64,000 nt of DNA from Aphelocoma coerulescens (GCF_041296385.1 NW_027183949.1:1214501-1278500), one strand, 5' to 3'. Positions 1-11,704 are shown, counted from the stretch's first letter. The notes: generated by a model not told the origin, from the letters alone. Numbers and translations: made by a program.

Positions 1-1149
1 TTCATTGACACAGGTAGAAAAGCAGACTAGTTTGGATGCTGAGTCTGTCCAAACGGACAGTGAGCTTTGCCATGTGAAGCCAAGACACGGAGTCTTGAGC
101 CCTGCGACAGTGTCATGGGAATCACCTTTGTTGCTGCTGCTGTCTATTGTCACTGCTGAGGGTGCAGTCCCATGGGAGCACATGCCCTGTCTCTAGAAGC
201 CAGAGCCGAGCAAGGCACTGGGCTCTAAAATCTTCCCTTGGCAGGCTTCTGGGGTCTCCAGCATTGCTTTCAAAGCCAAACAGGGAGAAGGCAAGCTGTG
301 TGTAGCTCTTGGTATTGTAGAGTGTCTCAAACTTGCTAAGTCCTAGGTGTTTGAGGTAAGATCAGTTTGGAAGGACTGTGAGGTAGAACTAGTGCAAGAC
401 AGAAAAGGGGAGCATAGAAGGGAAGCAATTAATAGTATACGGGAACATCTTGGGTTGTTTCTTTCCGTTTGCATGTCCCTTCTGGGAAGCTGTTTTGCTT
501 TTGCAAGAATCTTGTCCACAGTGATGTTTGCTCTTTTCAAGACCCTTTCCTGGAGACCGAGCTGGAGCTCCTGTCACAAGATGTGCCATCACATGCAGCT
601 TCTCTTGGCTTGCCACACTGTGCGTGCAGCAGGACTCTTGCAGCAAAGCAGGACCAAGGTTTTGAGAGCTTGACAACTTGTCCTTTCTCCTCCTGGTGGA
701 CTAGCGAGTTGTGCCGTGGGTAAGGTTTTCGTCGTTACTGTTGTAGGCTAAGGAAACAGGAGGAGGGGGTAGCAGCAATTGTTAGGCTGGCTGAATGGAG
801 AGAAAGAATCTCCGGAGCCTGCAGCCAGAAGTGGAGAGCTGGGGGCTAATCCTTCCAAGCTCTCAGTGGACATCTTGCAAGTGAGCTGGACTGTGAAAAT
901 GGTCTGACAGAGGCAGTTGGTTTCTGAGTTCAGCGTAGATGCTTGCACATCTGGTGCGTTGGTGCTCAAATCGAGAGTGCAATCGGTTCACAGGAAGCAG
1001 CAGAAGAAGCTGGAGCTCGCCGGGCAGGCGACTGAAAGAATCTGCAAAGGAGAAATGCGGGAAATGACTTGGTGTACCTTGCCTGGAAGAAGGGTAGTTT
1101 TTTCAAATAATTCCTAATCCGTTCCCTTGGCTTTTGACTTTCCTAACAA
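1..1149. other. Non-coding stretch, no gene recognised (unit 1)
   Basis: Only short unrelated open frames in all six frames and no recognisable domain. The equivalents are 22978-24126 and 45981-47129. The boundary to the previous unit's PIM upstream region is invisible because the units are contiguous. Confidence 0.6.
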
Positions 1150-1570
1150 GGCCATTTGCATCCCCGATTCAGCACGAGTGAGAGGCCCGGGCTTACGGAA
1201 GTGCGCCAAAGATTCCTCCGCAGTGACGCTCAGGTGGAAAGAGGAGCGGGGCGCCTGAGCAGCCTCCGGGGAAGCATCCCGCGAGGTGCAATTTGCGCCG
1301 TGCTGGGAGAGGAGCAGGGGGAGAAGGATGGGCCTTGCGTAGCAGCAGCAGCAGCAGCAGCAAGTTTGGGCCGCAGGACATTGGGCCTGCGCCGCTGCCC
1401 CACAATGGGCGGGCGTGTTCCCGGGGCTGCGGCCCTGGCACCGCGTCCGCTGAGCTGCCGACGCTGCGGGAGCTCCCCGGGCTGGGCTCGGGGTCCCGCT
1501 GGGACTGGGCAGCAGGCTGTGCTCTCACTGTGGTCAGCAGCAGCGGGACGTACCTCTGGACATCCACGTC
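1150..1570. promoter_or_regulatory. CpG-rich patch with CAG run (unit 1)
   Basis: Locally dense in CpG and GC compared with flanks, with a run of seven CAG triplets near 1339-1362. It resembles a CpG-island promoter or first-exon region, but no gene could be attached to it. Long open frames on both strands here (up to 191 codons) are best explained by high GC and scarce stop codons. Confidence 0.45.
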
Positions 1571-2504
1571 TCCTGCTGCTGGGAAGAAGCAATGAAGCGA
1601 GTGCAGAAGTTTTGCTTCCTCTTTCTCCCGGTGGATTTTTTCGTTTCATTCCACACTCCAGAGGCAATTTCTGTGCTGGCCTCTGGCAGCTGATTCTATT
1701 TCAAGAGCACCAGCAACAGGGCTGTGTTTGAGCGCTGTGAATGTGGCCTGTATGGCTTTCATTCTCCTCGACTTTTTGCTTATAGACCTGTGAACATTTC
1801 AAGATCTGCTAATCAGGATGCCTGCAACAAAGCATCTGAATTCCCCATCAGAAAAGCACTGTGGCTAGCACCGATCAAAAGAGGCAATTGCAGTTTTTCA
1901 GATAAAATTCAAGTGGCAACCAGAAGAGGGGGAATAGCAGCCATGATCTGTAATTCCCAAGGCAAACGCAAGAAAAGCCTCCTGCTGTCACCTGAGGATG
2001 AGTGAAACGGTGCTGGGAACAGTGCTGGAACCCGATCCTTTCTTTCTCTGAAGGTTGCATCAGGGCAGCACAGCCGGGCTCTGAGGAATCAGGTCTGTTT
2101 GTGGCTGATTGTGTCTCTAGTCCAGAAATTCACCGGGAAAAACCTCTTGGGAAGCCGAGGCACAAGCAGGTGGGAAGGGGCTGGCGCTGCTGCTGCTCTT
2201 GGCCAGGAGCCCCGGCTGTGCCGGTACAGGGCCCACTGCGCGGTGGCTCCTGCTGCTGCCAGAGCTGGGCGGGTCTCAGGGACAGGGAATGGACACGAGG
2301 GACAGCAAAGGCTGTGGGGGGCTGCAGCGATGTTCACACATGGGCCAGCGCCAGCACAGAGCTTCAGCCCCGCAATTATCCCAGAGGGAAATGCTGGGGA
2401 AAGGCTCCATTTCAGCTTTCCTTTACTCATCACTGTGAAGTGACCAAAATAAAAGGAGAACAAGCAGAGCCCGATCTCTTCTCCTTCGGAAGGAGTCCCA
2501 TGCC
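1571..2504. other. Non-coding stretch, no gene recognised (unit 1)
   Basis: No domain or convincing exon chain. A plus-strand AATAAA occurs near 2449 but has no identifiable gene upstream. Equivalents are 24548-25481 and 47551-48484. Confidence 0.5.
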
Positions 2505-2805
2505 TTGGGCTGTGAGAGGCCATGAGGGGCTGTGAAGGGCTGTGAGGCGCCATGAGGGCTTGTTAGGGGCTGTGAAGGGTCGTGAGGAGTTGTGAGGGGC
2601 CGTGAGGGGCCGTGAGGGGCCATGAGGTGCTGTGAGGGGCCATGAGAGATTGTTAGGGGCTGTGAAGGGTCATGAGGGGCCATGAACTGTGAGGGACTGT
2701 GAGCTGCCATGAGGGGCCCTGGGGAGCTGTGAGGGGCACCGAGGGGTCATGAGGGGCTGTGAGGGGCCTTGAGGGGCCATAAGGGTCTCTTAGAGGCTGT
2801 TGGAG
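2505..2805. repeat. 10-bp minisatellite (unit 1)
   Basis: About 30 imperfect copies of a decamer alternating between TGTGAGGGGC and CATGAGGGGC. The minus strand gives low-complexity frames rich in Pro, His and Ser, which are not genes. Confidence 0.9.
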
Positions 2806-2809
2806 GCCA

Positions 2810-3130
2810 GGCGCCTCATGGAACCAAGGGTCAGTTATGACACTGTGCAAGCAAGGAGATCATGGTTGACAGTACAGAACTTCATGGAACCACAGGCCCA
2901 TTGTTACACAGCAGGGCCGCAGAAGCAAGGAGATCATTGTGACACTACACAACCTCATGGAATCAAGGCGTCCATGTTACGCTACTGAACCTCAGGGAGC
3001 CAAGGGTCCATTGTGACACTGCGGACCCAAGGAGACTGTTGCTGACAGAACGAAAGTTCATGGAACCAAAAGTCCATTGTGACATCGTGGGGCCTCATGG
3101 AAGCGTGGAGACCATTATGACACTTTGTTA
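2810..3130. repeat. ~37-bp minisatellite, interrupted block (unit 1)
   Basis: Degenerate copies of a unit built from CATGGAACCAAGG, then CCATTGTGACACTG, then a GGGCCT-like spacer. It has more indels than the main block at 3950-4830 and is separated from it by about 800 nt of unrelated sequence. Confidence 0.8.
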
Positions 3131-3949
3131 CTATCCGATTTACACCCAGATGGGCAAAGAAAACAAAATCTCTGAGTATAAAAAGGAAAGAACTTTGAAG
3201 GTTCAAAATATTCCCAGAGACGAGATTAAAACCAAACGAGATTAAATGTTGGTGCCAAAAAAATGGGTATCTGTTTATCTAATGGTAAGAGAGGCAAAGA
3301 GAAAGAAGGAGAAAAGTAGAGAAGAGTTAGAAAAAGCCAAGGTTACTCTAAAAGCATAGGATAAGTCACCACCACACTGTGCTACCTTTGTTGCTGCTGA
3401 GACAGGGTGGGGGAAGTGGAGAAGTTTTTGCCTTTTTTTTTCCTGCTGTTTGAAGCGTCTTATCTGCCTCTTCCCATCTCTGGAGCAGTTTGGCTGGAAA
3501 GCGGCGGCCCGTCCTCCGAGATGCAGGCTCCATGCTTGCAGCTGAACCTCGGTCCGCCTGGGACGAAGGAGCAGGGGTAGGGGTTGCACAGCTCACTCGG
3601 GATTTCAGTCCAGGGTGAAGGATTGGGGGGTTCTCCCCAGGCGGGCGGCGTCGGCTCCCGGAGGCCTCAGGGTGTCTCGTGGCTGGCGATGGTGGTGGTG
3701 TGGGGAAAGGCAAAGGGCAGGGATTCTACCTTTCGCTTTCGCCTCCACATTTTGCACCAGTTTTGCCTTCCTTTTTATGGGCCTCCAGGCGGGCTATGCA
3801 CGGCCCGTACGGCACGTAGTTTCCAGGCGTTCAAAAGTGATTATGATAAGCAGCCATAATGACGAAGCACTTTTGAAGCCTTTCTGGTGCTGAGCAGTGA
3901 TAATGACAAAGCATTTTTTGGAGCCTTTCTCCTATGATTAGGCTCTTGC
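3131..3949. other. Spacer between two minisatellite blocks (unit 1)
   Basis: A purine-rich stretch (about 3240-3330), then a GC-rich stretch (about 3470-3700), then two imperfect ~40-nt direct repeats near 3850-3930 sharing ATAATGAC, AAGCA and GAGCCTTTCT-like cores. The sequence CTTTTTATGGG near 3770 resembles a TATA-type element of an LTR, but no second LTR or boundary is visible, so no mobile element is called. Equivalents are 26108-26926 and 49113-49931. Confidence 0.45.
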
Positions 3950-4830
3950 ACACTTCAGAACCAAGGGGCCATTGTGACACCGCAGGGCCTTGTATAACCA
4001 AGGGGTCATTGTAGCACGGCAGGGCCTCGTGGAATCAAGGGGATCGCAGTGACACTGTGGGGCTCCATGAGGCCACGGGGCCATTCTGACTGTGTGGAAG
4101 CAAGGATACCATTGTTACGCTACGGGGCATCACGGAACCAAGGAGGCCATTGTGAAGCAGCGGGGGAACCCGCTGAGACTATTATGACACTTCAAGGCCT
4201 TGTGACACCGAAGGGCCATTGTGGACCTGCAGGGCCTCGTGGAACCAATGAGACCATTGTGACATCACAGGGCCTCATGGGAGCCAGGGGCCATTGTGAC
4301 ACAGCCAGGCCTCATAGAACCAAGGGGCCCTTGGGACACTGCGTGGCACCATGGGGCCAAGGAGACCACTGTGACACTACAGGGCATCACGGAACTAAGA
4401 ACTACGTAACAGTAAGAGGCCCAATGGAATCAAGGGGCCATTGTGACACCACAGGGCCTCATAGAACCAAGGAAACCATTGTGACACTGCAAGGTCTCAT
4501 GGAAGCAAAGGGCCAGTGTGACACAGCCAGGCCTTGTGGAACCAAGGGGCCACTGTGATCCTGAGGAGCCCAATAGAACCAAGGAGCCATTGTGACACTG
4601 CAGGACCTTATGGAATCATGGAGACCACTGTGACACTCTGTGACCTCATGGAACCAGTGGGCCATAGTGTTATTTTGCAGCCCCATGGAAGCAAGGAAAC
4701 CGTTTGGACACAGCAAGGCCTCATGGAAGCAAGGGGCCTTTGTGCCGCTGTAGAGCCAAGGAGACCACTGTGATATTGCTGGGCCTCAGGGGAACAAAAC
4801 TGTGATGCTGCAGGGCCCCAAGGATCCAAA
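3950..4830. repeat. ~37-bp minisatellite, main block (unit 1)
   Basis: Roughly 23 diverged copies of a 36-40 nt unit with cores GGAACCAAGGGGCCATTG and TGACACTGCAGGGCCTCA. Unit length varies and frames drift. A 169-codon open frame runs along it only because the repeat has few stops. An inverted array of the same family lies at 11525-11704. Confidence 0.92.
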
Positions 4831-4849
4831 GAACATGGAACAGGACTGG

Positions 4850-5760
4850 TTGGCTTGGCCTCCTGGGGCCACCTGCCTGGTCCGGCTGACCTTGGCATGT
4901 TGAGGGTTGCTTCTCATCTGCCCCTGAAATGCTGGAGTTCCTTGCTTTCCTTTCTGTGGGAAAGAACTGTCCTTCTCCTCCAGGGACCCATGGCTGAAAT
5001 TAGGATTCTACCTCCAAATTTGATTCTATCCGAGGATTGTTCCCATGTGAAACCTGCCAGGACAGACAGCTCAGGCTGGCCTTGGCCTCTTAGGGGCCAC
5101 CTCTCATCTGCCTTCAAAACACGGGGGGGGCTGTGCTTTTCTTCCCATGGAAAAAAACATCTTTCAAGTCCAGCCATCCATGGCCAAAACTGGGAATCCA
5201 CCTCTGAAATTCCATCTATCCAAGGAATAGCTCCCAGACAAAAGCTGCCAGGAATGTCCAGCTCCCCTTGCATTCCTGAGGGCCAGCTCTCATCTGCCTT
5301 TGAAACACTGGGGCTCCTCACTTTTCTGCCAATGGAAAAGAACTGTCCTTCTTGGCCAGACGTCCATGGACAAAACTGGGATTTGGCCTCCCAAATTCCC
5401 TCTATCCAAGGATCGCTCCAAGACAAAAGCTGCCAAGACAAACAGGTCTGGCTGGCCTTGGCCTCCTTGAGCCACCACTAATCAGCCTTTGAAACCCTGG
5501 GGCTCTGCCCTTTCCTTCCTGGGGAGAAGAGCTGTCATTCCGGTCCAGGCACCCACAGCTGAAATGGAACTCCACCTCCAAAACTCCCCATATGTCCAAG
5601 GATTGCTTTCAGACAGAAGCTGCAAGGACAGACAGGTCTGGCTTGCCTTGGCCTCTGGTGGCTGCCTCTCATCTGCCTTCAAAACACTGGGGTTCTGTGG
5701 TTTCCTTCCTGTAGAAAAGAACCGACCTTCTTGTCCAGGTGCCCGTGGCCTCAAGCACAT
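4850..5760. repeat. ~188-bp tandem repeat, about five units (unit 1)
   Basis: The anchor CTCATCTGCC(T/C), or its variant AATCAGCCTTTGAAA, recurs near 4912, 5101, 5287, 5476 and 5667, giving periods of about 186-191 nt. Each unit also has a GAAAAGAACTGTCC-like segment, a TCTATCCAAGGAT-like segment and a GACAGACAGGTCTGGC-like end. Units are diverged from one another. Overlapping open frames of 175-208 codons on both strands come from the repeat. Confidence 0.88.
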
Positions 5761-8702
5761 GATCACTACATAGGGACAAAGGGGCTCTGTGCTCAGTGGA
5801 GTGGAGCCTGAGGACAGTGGAGGAGAGTCCTGGGAGGGCTTGAAGGGTGGTTTCAGAGATGGTGGATCCTTTTGACATAGTAGAGAACAGCCGGCAAAAG
5901 AAAGAATTAATGCAAAGGGCAGGTGGGGAGGTCCAGACTGGACACAAGGAGAAAGGAATTTCTCTCCCAGGGCAGTGCTGTGGTGCCACGTGTCCCCCAG
6001 AAGGAGTCTGGAGCAGCCCAAGGCTTTGCGTGCCAAGGCAGAGCCAGGCAGGCCGCAGAGCCATCAGCAAAGGAAGGGGCCGGTGAGGTGGGGCAGCCGG
6101 GGGGATGAGGACAGCCTGCAGGGACAGAGACACAGGGCACGGACACTGTAGGACAGCCTGGGCCGGAGAGGGCAGAGGGATGTGCAGAAGCTGCAAGGCC
6201 CTGACAGAGGCAACTTCTGCAGCACTTTGGCCAGGGCTGCTGTCCCTGCCCCTGGGGCCAGTTGGGAGACAAGTGACCCTTGCAGCCCTGGGGCCTCATT
6301 GCCTCTTTTTTGCTGCTCAGCAGCATGGCAGGGGCCACCCCATGGTCCTGCCCTTGGCATTGCACATGCCCACATCCCAGTGCCCCGGGAAGAGTCCCGA
6401 GCAATGAGGGAGGGACAGGATCTGCCTTTCCAGCGGCTGGGGCACTGCCTGCAGCCAGCCCGGGCACGGCACAGAGGCACAGAGGGGTTCCATCAGTTAG
6501 GGCTGGGAAGATGCTGACAAGTGACCGGGGGAGAATCATTCCCAGCCCTTGACACAGGAAGCCTCTGGCTGCAGGACAAAGCAGCTGCAGTTCCTGAAAT
6601 GATCTCCTCAAGCTGGAACATACCACTGACTGTGGATTCAGGAAGTACATTCTCTGAGTATCCCTGGTGTAGAACATGAGGACATGCTCAGGGCTTAGGC
6701 TCAGTCCAGTAATATTTCCAAGACAAGCCTTTCTATAAAGATGAAATTTCCTGAGAGTGTTTTCCGTTTCCTACTCTTGCGGAATGGGAGGGGGGGAAGT
6801 GATAAAGGAATTCTTCATTTTTAAGAGTCCCTAAGGCATGGGAAGTGAAACTTGAGTGCTCTGCAGGAGTTTCCTAAAGTGCTTTCAAGGCACTCCTCTG
6901 CCCACGGAGAGCACCGGCATCACCTTTGCTGGACCCGCCAGGCTTAGTCTGACCTGTCCTTTCTCCCACCTGCAAACAGAACCTGTCCCCAGCCAGTGCC
7001 CTGCAAACAGGCAGGTTTCTGTAGGGCCAAGGAGAGTGCACAGAGATATGGGGTCTGTGAGTGCTGGCAGGAAGAGATCAGGCACAGGGAAACATCTCCA
7101 GGAGGAAGATCTTCAGCAAGCAGAGAGAAGATCAGGCAATGAGAGAAAACAAAAGGCAGAAATGTTGTGGCACGGAGAGCTTAGAGACCTCCACAGGATG
7201 CCCTCGAGTGCAGCCCCTCCCTCTGAACAAGCCCCCTCCCCTCCTCTCTCCCTCAGCCAAGCCTCTGCCCTCAGGGCCGGGGCTCCAAGGCGTGAAGCCC
7301 CTCCTGTGCAGGCAGAGCTGCAGCAGAGCTGTGGGGCAGCTCTGCGGTCCCGGGCCCAGTTCCCTCTGCAGAGCACAGGGCCGGGAGCATCTGCCTGGCA
7401 CTGGGGGGCTCTGGGAGGGGGCACAGCTGGCTCAGCTGGCTCAGGGTGACGCTGGCCCCAGTGCCCGGCTGTGGGCAATGCAGCCAGGGAAGGAGCTCCA
7501 TCTCCCTACATCCAATGCCATCATTAGGACACTTGGCTTTCTTCTTGAGGATTCCCCCTAAGCTCGGAGCTTCCCTCCAGGACGCAAACAGGTCGTGTAG
7601 CATCTTTGTGTTACCTGAAAGCCCCACAGTGAGACACAAAAGTTTGATGATGGACAAAGTGCTGTTGGGTTGGTGAAATGAGCCATGTGTGTATTTGGCT
7701 ACCAATGTGGGGCTGAGACCTCGAGAAGGGGGTGGACATTTGATGGGCTGTGGTGGATCGATCTGCTCTCAGCAGTGTTGGGATGGTTTCTAAGGGAAAT
7801 ATGGGAGGGTGATTATCCTCTGTCTGACAAGGGTGAAAGCCCAGAGGATCTTGGAACAGGACAGAGTGACAGAGCACCTCCCCTCACTCTCCACTCACCG
7901 CCTTGCCTCACAGAACTCGCTCTATTCTCCCCGAGGGCAGCAGCAATGCTGAGTGTTTCTGACATCCAAAACCAGTCAGCCGGGGAGATGAAGAGGAGCT
8001 GTAAAAACCTCTAGAACACTTTAACAGCTTTTGCCATTCCTGTTCTTGGGCCCTGGGAGTGCCCTTGTGTTAGCTGGGGTTTCAAAGTGTAACACCAGGA
8101 CAGGTGGCTGTCCCCCTCCCACTTCTGCACAGCAAGGCTGAATTATAAAACCCCCCGGAGCAATTGCCCTGAAACTCATGTCGCACGCAGCCAGCACCAA
8201 GCAGGGCTGCGGCTGGAGCTGAAGGAAGATCTGCTAGAAAAACAGAAGGGTGTTGTCGGTGATGGAACACGGACTTCGCCGGCCGCATGCAAAGCCAAAT
8301 TTCCTCGCACGAGTCACATCTTTATATACTGTTCCAAACCCACAGTTCAGTAGCTACAAACTTCAGCTTCTAAGGTTATATGTTTTACATCTCCAAGGGC
8401 TACAGATTACCATCTCCTCGCCCAATCTCCCGTTAACTATCCTACTCTTTGTCTCGCCTCTTGCTCTTTGTCTCGCCTCCTGCCAGACGCGGCCCCGGCC
8501 CGCCCCGTCTCTCGTCTCTCGCAAGGCCCCCCCAGGCCAGCCAAAGCCGTTCTCCGTGGCGACACTCTGAATCCCCATAAGGTGTCAGTGTGTGACAGGA
8601 GAAGCATTTGTGGGACATGGCTTTGATTTGGCTGAGAGCCGTTTCCCTTAAGCTGTCACTGACTTTTCTCCATGAACAGGTCCCCATGTCCACACACAGC
8701 CA
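5761..8702. other. Non-coding stretch upstream of OR (unit 1)
   Basis: No recognised domain. Overlapping open frames up to 256 codons occur on both strands in GC-rich parts (5900-6680, 6856-7560) without motifs. A short CT-rich region (8440-8530) precedes the receptor, and a CTCCATGAACAG acceptor-like site lies about 20 nt before the OR start region, as expected for ORs with non-coding 5' exons. TTTATATA near 8320 and TTATAAAA near 8141 are TATA-like. Equivalents are 28738-31679 and 51746-54684. Confidence 0.5.
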
Positions 8703-9868
8703 ATGTCCAACAGCAGCTCCATCAGCCCCTTTCTCCTGCTGCCATTGGCAGACACGCGGCAGCTGCAGCTCCTGCACTTCTGCCTCTTCCTGGGCATCTC
8801 CCTGGCTGCCCTCCTGGGCAGCGGCCTCATCATCAGCGCCGGAGCCTGCGGCCAGCACCTGCACACGCCCATGTTCTTCTTCCTGCTGACCCTTGCCCTC
8901 ACCGACCTGGGCTCCATCTGCACCACTGTCCCCAAAGCCATGCACAATTCCATTTTGGGACACCACAACCACCTCCTACGCAGGAGGTGCTGCACAGCCC
9001 CTTTCTCTTTCCCTTTCTCCTTCTCTCTTTCTCCTTCTCTTTCTCTTTCTCCTTCTCTTTCTCTTTCTCTCTTTCTCTCTTTCTCTCTTCCTCTTCCTCT
9101 TCCTCTTCCTCTTCCTCTTCCTCTTCCTCTTCCTCTTCCTCTTCCTCTTCCTCTTCTCTCTTTCTCTCTTTCTCTCTTTCTCTCTTTTTCTCTCTTTCTC
9201 TTTCTCTCTCTCTTCCTCTTTTTCATTTCAGCGGAGTTTTCCCTCCTCGCCGCCGTCGAGTGCTACGACCGCTACGTGTCCATCTGCAAACCCCTGCACT
9301 ACGGGACCCTCCTGGGCAGCAGAGCTTGTGCTCACATGGCAGCAGCTGCCTGGGCCAGTGCCTTTCTCAATGCTCTGCTGCACACGGCCACTACCTTTTC
9401 CTTGCCCCTGTGCCAGGGCAGTGCCCTGGCCAGTTCTTGGGTGAAATCCCACACATCCTCAAGCTCTCCTGCTCACACTGCCACCTCAGGGAACTCGGGC
9501 TTGTTGTGTTTTCCATCTGTTTAACTTTTGGTTCATTTGTGTTCCTTCTTTTCTCCTATGTGCAGATCTTCAGGGCTGTGCTGAGGATCCCCTCTGAGCA
9601 GGGATGGCACAAAGCCTTTTGCACGTGCCTCCCTCACCTGGCCATGGTCTCCCTGTTCCTCAGCACTGGCTTTGTTGCCTGCTTGAAGCCCCCCTCCAGG
9701 TCCTCCCCATCCGTGGACCTGGCACTGCCAGTTCTGTACTCGGTGCTGCCTCCAGCCCTGAAGTCCCTCATCTACAGCCTGAGGAACCAGGAGCTCAAGG
9801 ATGCCCTGAGGAAAATGATGACTGGATGCTTTCCAGAAGCAAAAACCTGCCTGTTTTCAGCTCCATAG
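8703..9868 (+). pseudogene. OR14-like olfactory receptor, frameshifted (unit 1)
   Basis: This is a class A odorant receptor, a seven-helix membrane protein. The N-terminus reads MSNSSSISPFLLLPLADT, with an N-x-S glycosylation site. TM1-TM2 have LLGSGLIIS and HTPMFFFLLTLALTDLG. Later come the TM3 end CYDRYVSICKPLHYGT, TM6 KAFCTCLPHL, and TM7 SLIYSLRNQELKDAL, where the usual NP is KS. These match the bird-expanded OR14 (gamma-c) family. Breaks are: one extra T near 8953 (ATTTTGGG instead of a form giving SIWDT), a 227-nt pyrimidine tract replacing the short Phe-rich start of TM3, and one missing G near 9434 (CCCTGGCCAG versus CCCTGGGCCAG in unit 3). No single frame carries the receptor, so it is called a pseudogene. 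A single coding exon is usual for the family. Confidence 0.88.
8998..9224 (+). repeat. Pyrimidine microsatellite inside the OR, 12 CTCTTC units (unit 1)
   Basis: 227 uninterrupted pyrimidines made of CTTTCT-type repeats and a pure core of 12 CTCTTC hexamers (9085-9156), ending CATTTCAG. It sits exactly where normal family members encode a short run of Phe/Leu before ISAE at the start of TM3, so it probably grew from that run. Lengths are 227, 217 and 247 nt in units 1-3, with different phases. Confidence 0.93.
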
Positions 9869-11524
9869 GCTAAAGTGTAATCATTAGAGGCCCAGCCTGC
9901 CTTCTCAGGTTGTTTTGGTGGTGGTGCTTTGGGGGCTTTTTTTCTTTTCCTATGTTAATGTTGTACCCAAAAGATTTTGTTATGCATCTTATTCCCTGTT
10001 TACAGGCTGAATGGGACTGTTGACAGGGACTGTGTCAATGAGGAGTCTGCTCTGTGTGTATTCACATGAAAGAAAGGACCCATCAGCAAGGTCTTTGTTC
10101 AAGATCCTTTGGTTGAGTCCATCCCTGAAGCTGGAGGGCAGGGCCAGTTTTGCAGGCGTGGGGCAGGGAAGAGTCCCAGCAGAGCAGCACAGCCAGGGAG
10201 CAGCAGAGCTTGGTCTTTTCAGAGCTCCTCTCTTATTACTTCCACTCTCTCCTTTGGAGCTGCTGTGATGGTGTAAGGCCAACAGCTCTGTGTGGGTGGT
10301 GCGAGTCCTGCTGCGTGTCACAGGCAGGGACAGGCCATGGGCACTGCTGGGACACAGCTGGGCTCCGCCACAGCAGTTCCATCAGCAAAGGGCATCTCCT
10401 GAAGGCACTGCAGGAAGGCTTTGCTCTCCCTGCACAGTCACTGTCAGGAAGAGGCCCAAGGAAGAGACTCTAAAGAGGCTGCCTGTGTTCCTTGTTCTCC
10501 CAGGGCTCAGTGGGATGAGATCAGGGTCCCAGTGTGGCCTTCAAGAGACTCAGGTGTGGTTCAGGTTTTGCTTGGTGGTGGCCAGTGCCCACCAGATGGT
10601 GAATGGTCTGTGATGAACCTTCCTGGGGCTCTGCAGCTTGTGCCAGGCCTGATGGCAGGGGAATGTTCTTCTGGAGGGACTTGGGAGCTGCCAGGAGAAC
10701 GCAGGGGACCTGCAGGGACAGTGTGTGCCAGGGATCAGCCGTGAGTGGAGCTCCCTGGGCACAGGCCTGTCCAGGGTGGGCTCACCCAGAGATAAAGGAC
10801 TGAATGTTTCCTGTGAGCCATGAGAGCTCTGCAGCCCCAGGGGACACAGCAGGTACAGGGAAAGGAGTCTGGGCAGTGACTCGTCTGACCCTCTGGGAAC
10901 TTGCAGAGGAGGATCCAGGGCAGCCCCAGCCCATGCGCCAGCCCTGGAACAAGGCAGGCACCTCGGAGCACCCTCCATGGCCACAGCAGAGCCTGTGTGG
11001 GAGGGGGTCCGTGCAGGGAGCACCATCAGCTGCAGAGCTCTGTCTCCCAGCTTGAGCAGCACAGCCCAGCAGAGGCAGCCCATGGCCCCGGGCAGCACAG
11101 CCCCCATGCTCTGCAGAGCAGCACCCCCAGCTCGGGGGCTGTGGGCAGCAGGGCAGAGGCTACAGCAAGGGCTGCTCAGGCCAGCACAGACGTGTTCCCC
11201 TGGGAAAGGCTCTGTGGGGAGCTGGGATGGGCCAGGAGAAGAGCAGGAGCTCGTGTGTGTGCAGAGGAGCCCTGGCAAGAGGCTGCCCTGTCCCTGGGAT
11301 AGCAGCAGGAGCAGCCTGAGGAGCCCCAGAGCCAACTCTCTGCTGCTGTGCTGGGCAGCGGGGCCCTGGGGCTGCAGGACCTGCCCGAGCTGAGGATCTC
11401 CTGAGCATTCCAGACACAGAGTCACTGTCCCGCACCTCCAGTGCCTCCAGTTCCTGCTGCAGGGCCAGACAGGACTGGGCTTCTTTGCAGGGCTGGGGCC
11501 GGGGCAGGGAGAGGAAAACAATGG
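9869..11524. other. Non-coding stretch downstream of OR (unit 1)
   Basis: GC-rich sequence with many CAGCACAG/GCAGAG-type words. A 399-codon minus-strand frame (10550-11749) runs through it and on into the inverted minisatellite. It has no domain and is judged a low-stop artefact. Equivalents are 32836-34491 and 55872-57527. Confidence 0.5.
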
Positions 11525-11704
11525 ACCCTTGATTATAAGACTCCCCTCAGTGTCACAATGCTCTCCATGGTTCCACGAGGCCTTGCAGTGCCACGCTGGC
11601 CCCTTGGTTCCTTTGGGCCCCACGCTGTCACTGTGGTGCCCTTGGTTACACGAGGCCCCACGGTGTCGCAAGGCACCTTTGGTTCTCCGAGGGCCCTCAG
11701 CGTC
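11525..11704. repeat. ~37-bp minisatellite in inverted orientation (unit 1)
   Basis: About four to five copies whose reverse complement carries the GAGGCC, GGAACCAAGG and GTGACA cores of the block at 3950-4830. It abuts the ERV 3' LTR directly at 11705. Confidence 0.8.

Noticed and set aside
1540..1600. Minus-strand 25-nt microexon with acceptor and GTACGT donor near 1556-1580
   Set aside because: Too short, with no partner exons in phase and no homology; likely chance in a CpG-rich patch.
3950..4830. CRISPR-like array of regular repeats
   Set aside because: Repeats are contiguous and diverged, with no unique spacers, in a vertebrate genome; this is a minisatellite.
4049..5481. Open frames of 169-208 codons
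   Set aside because: They follow the 37-bp and 188-bp repeats and occur on both strands; the repeat structure explains them.
8250..8580. Possible solo LTR before the OR (TGTTGTCGG start, TTTATATA box)
   Set aside because: No second copy, no clear terminal CA and no target-site duplication could be identified.
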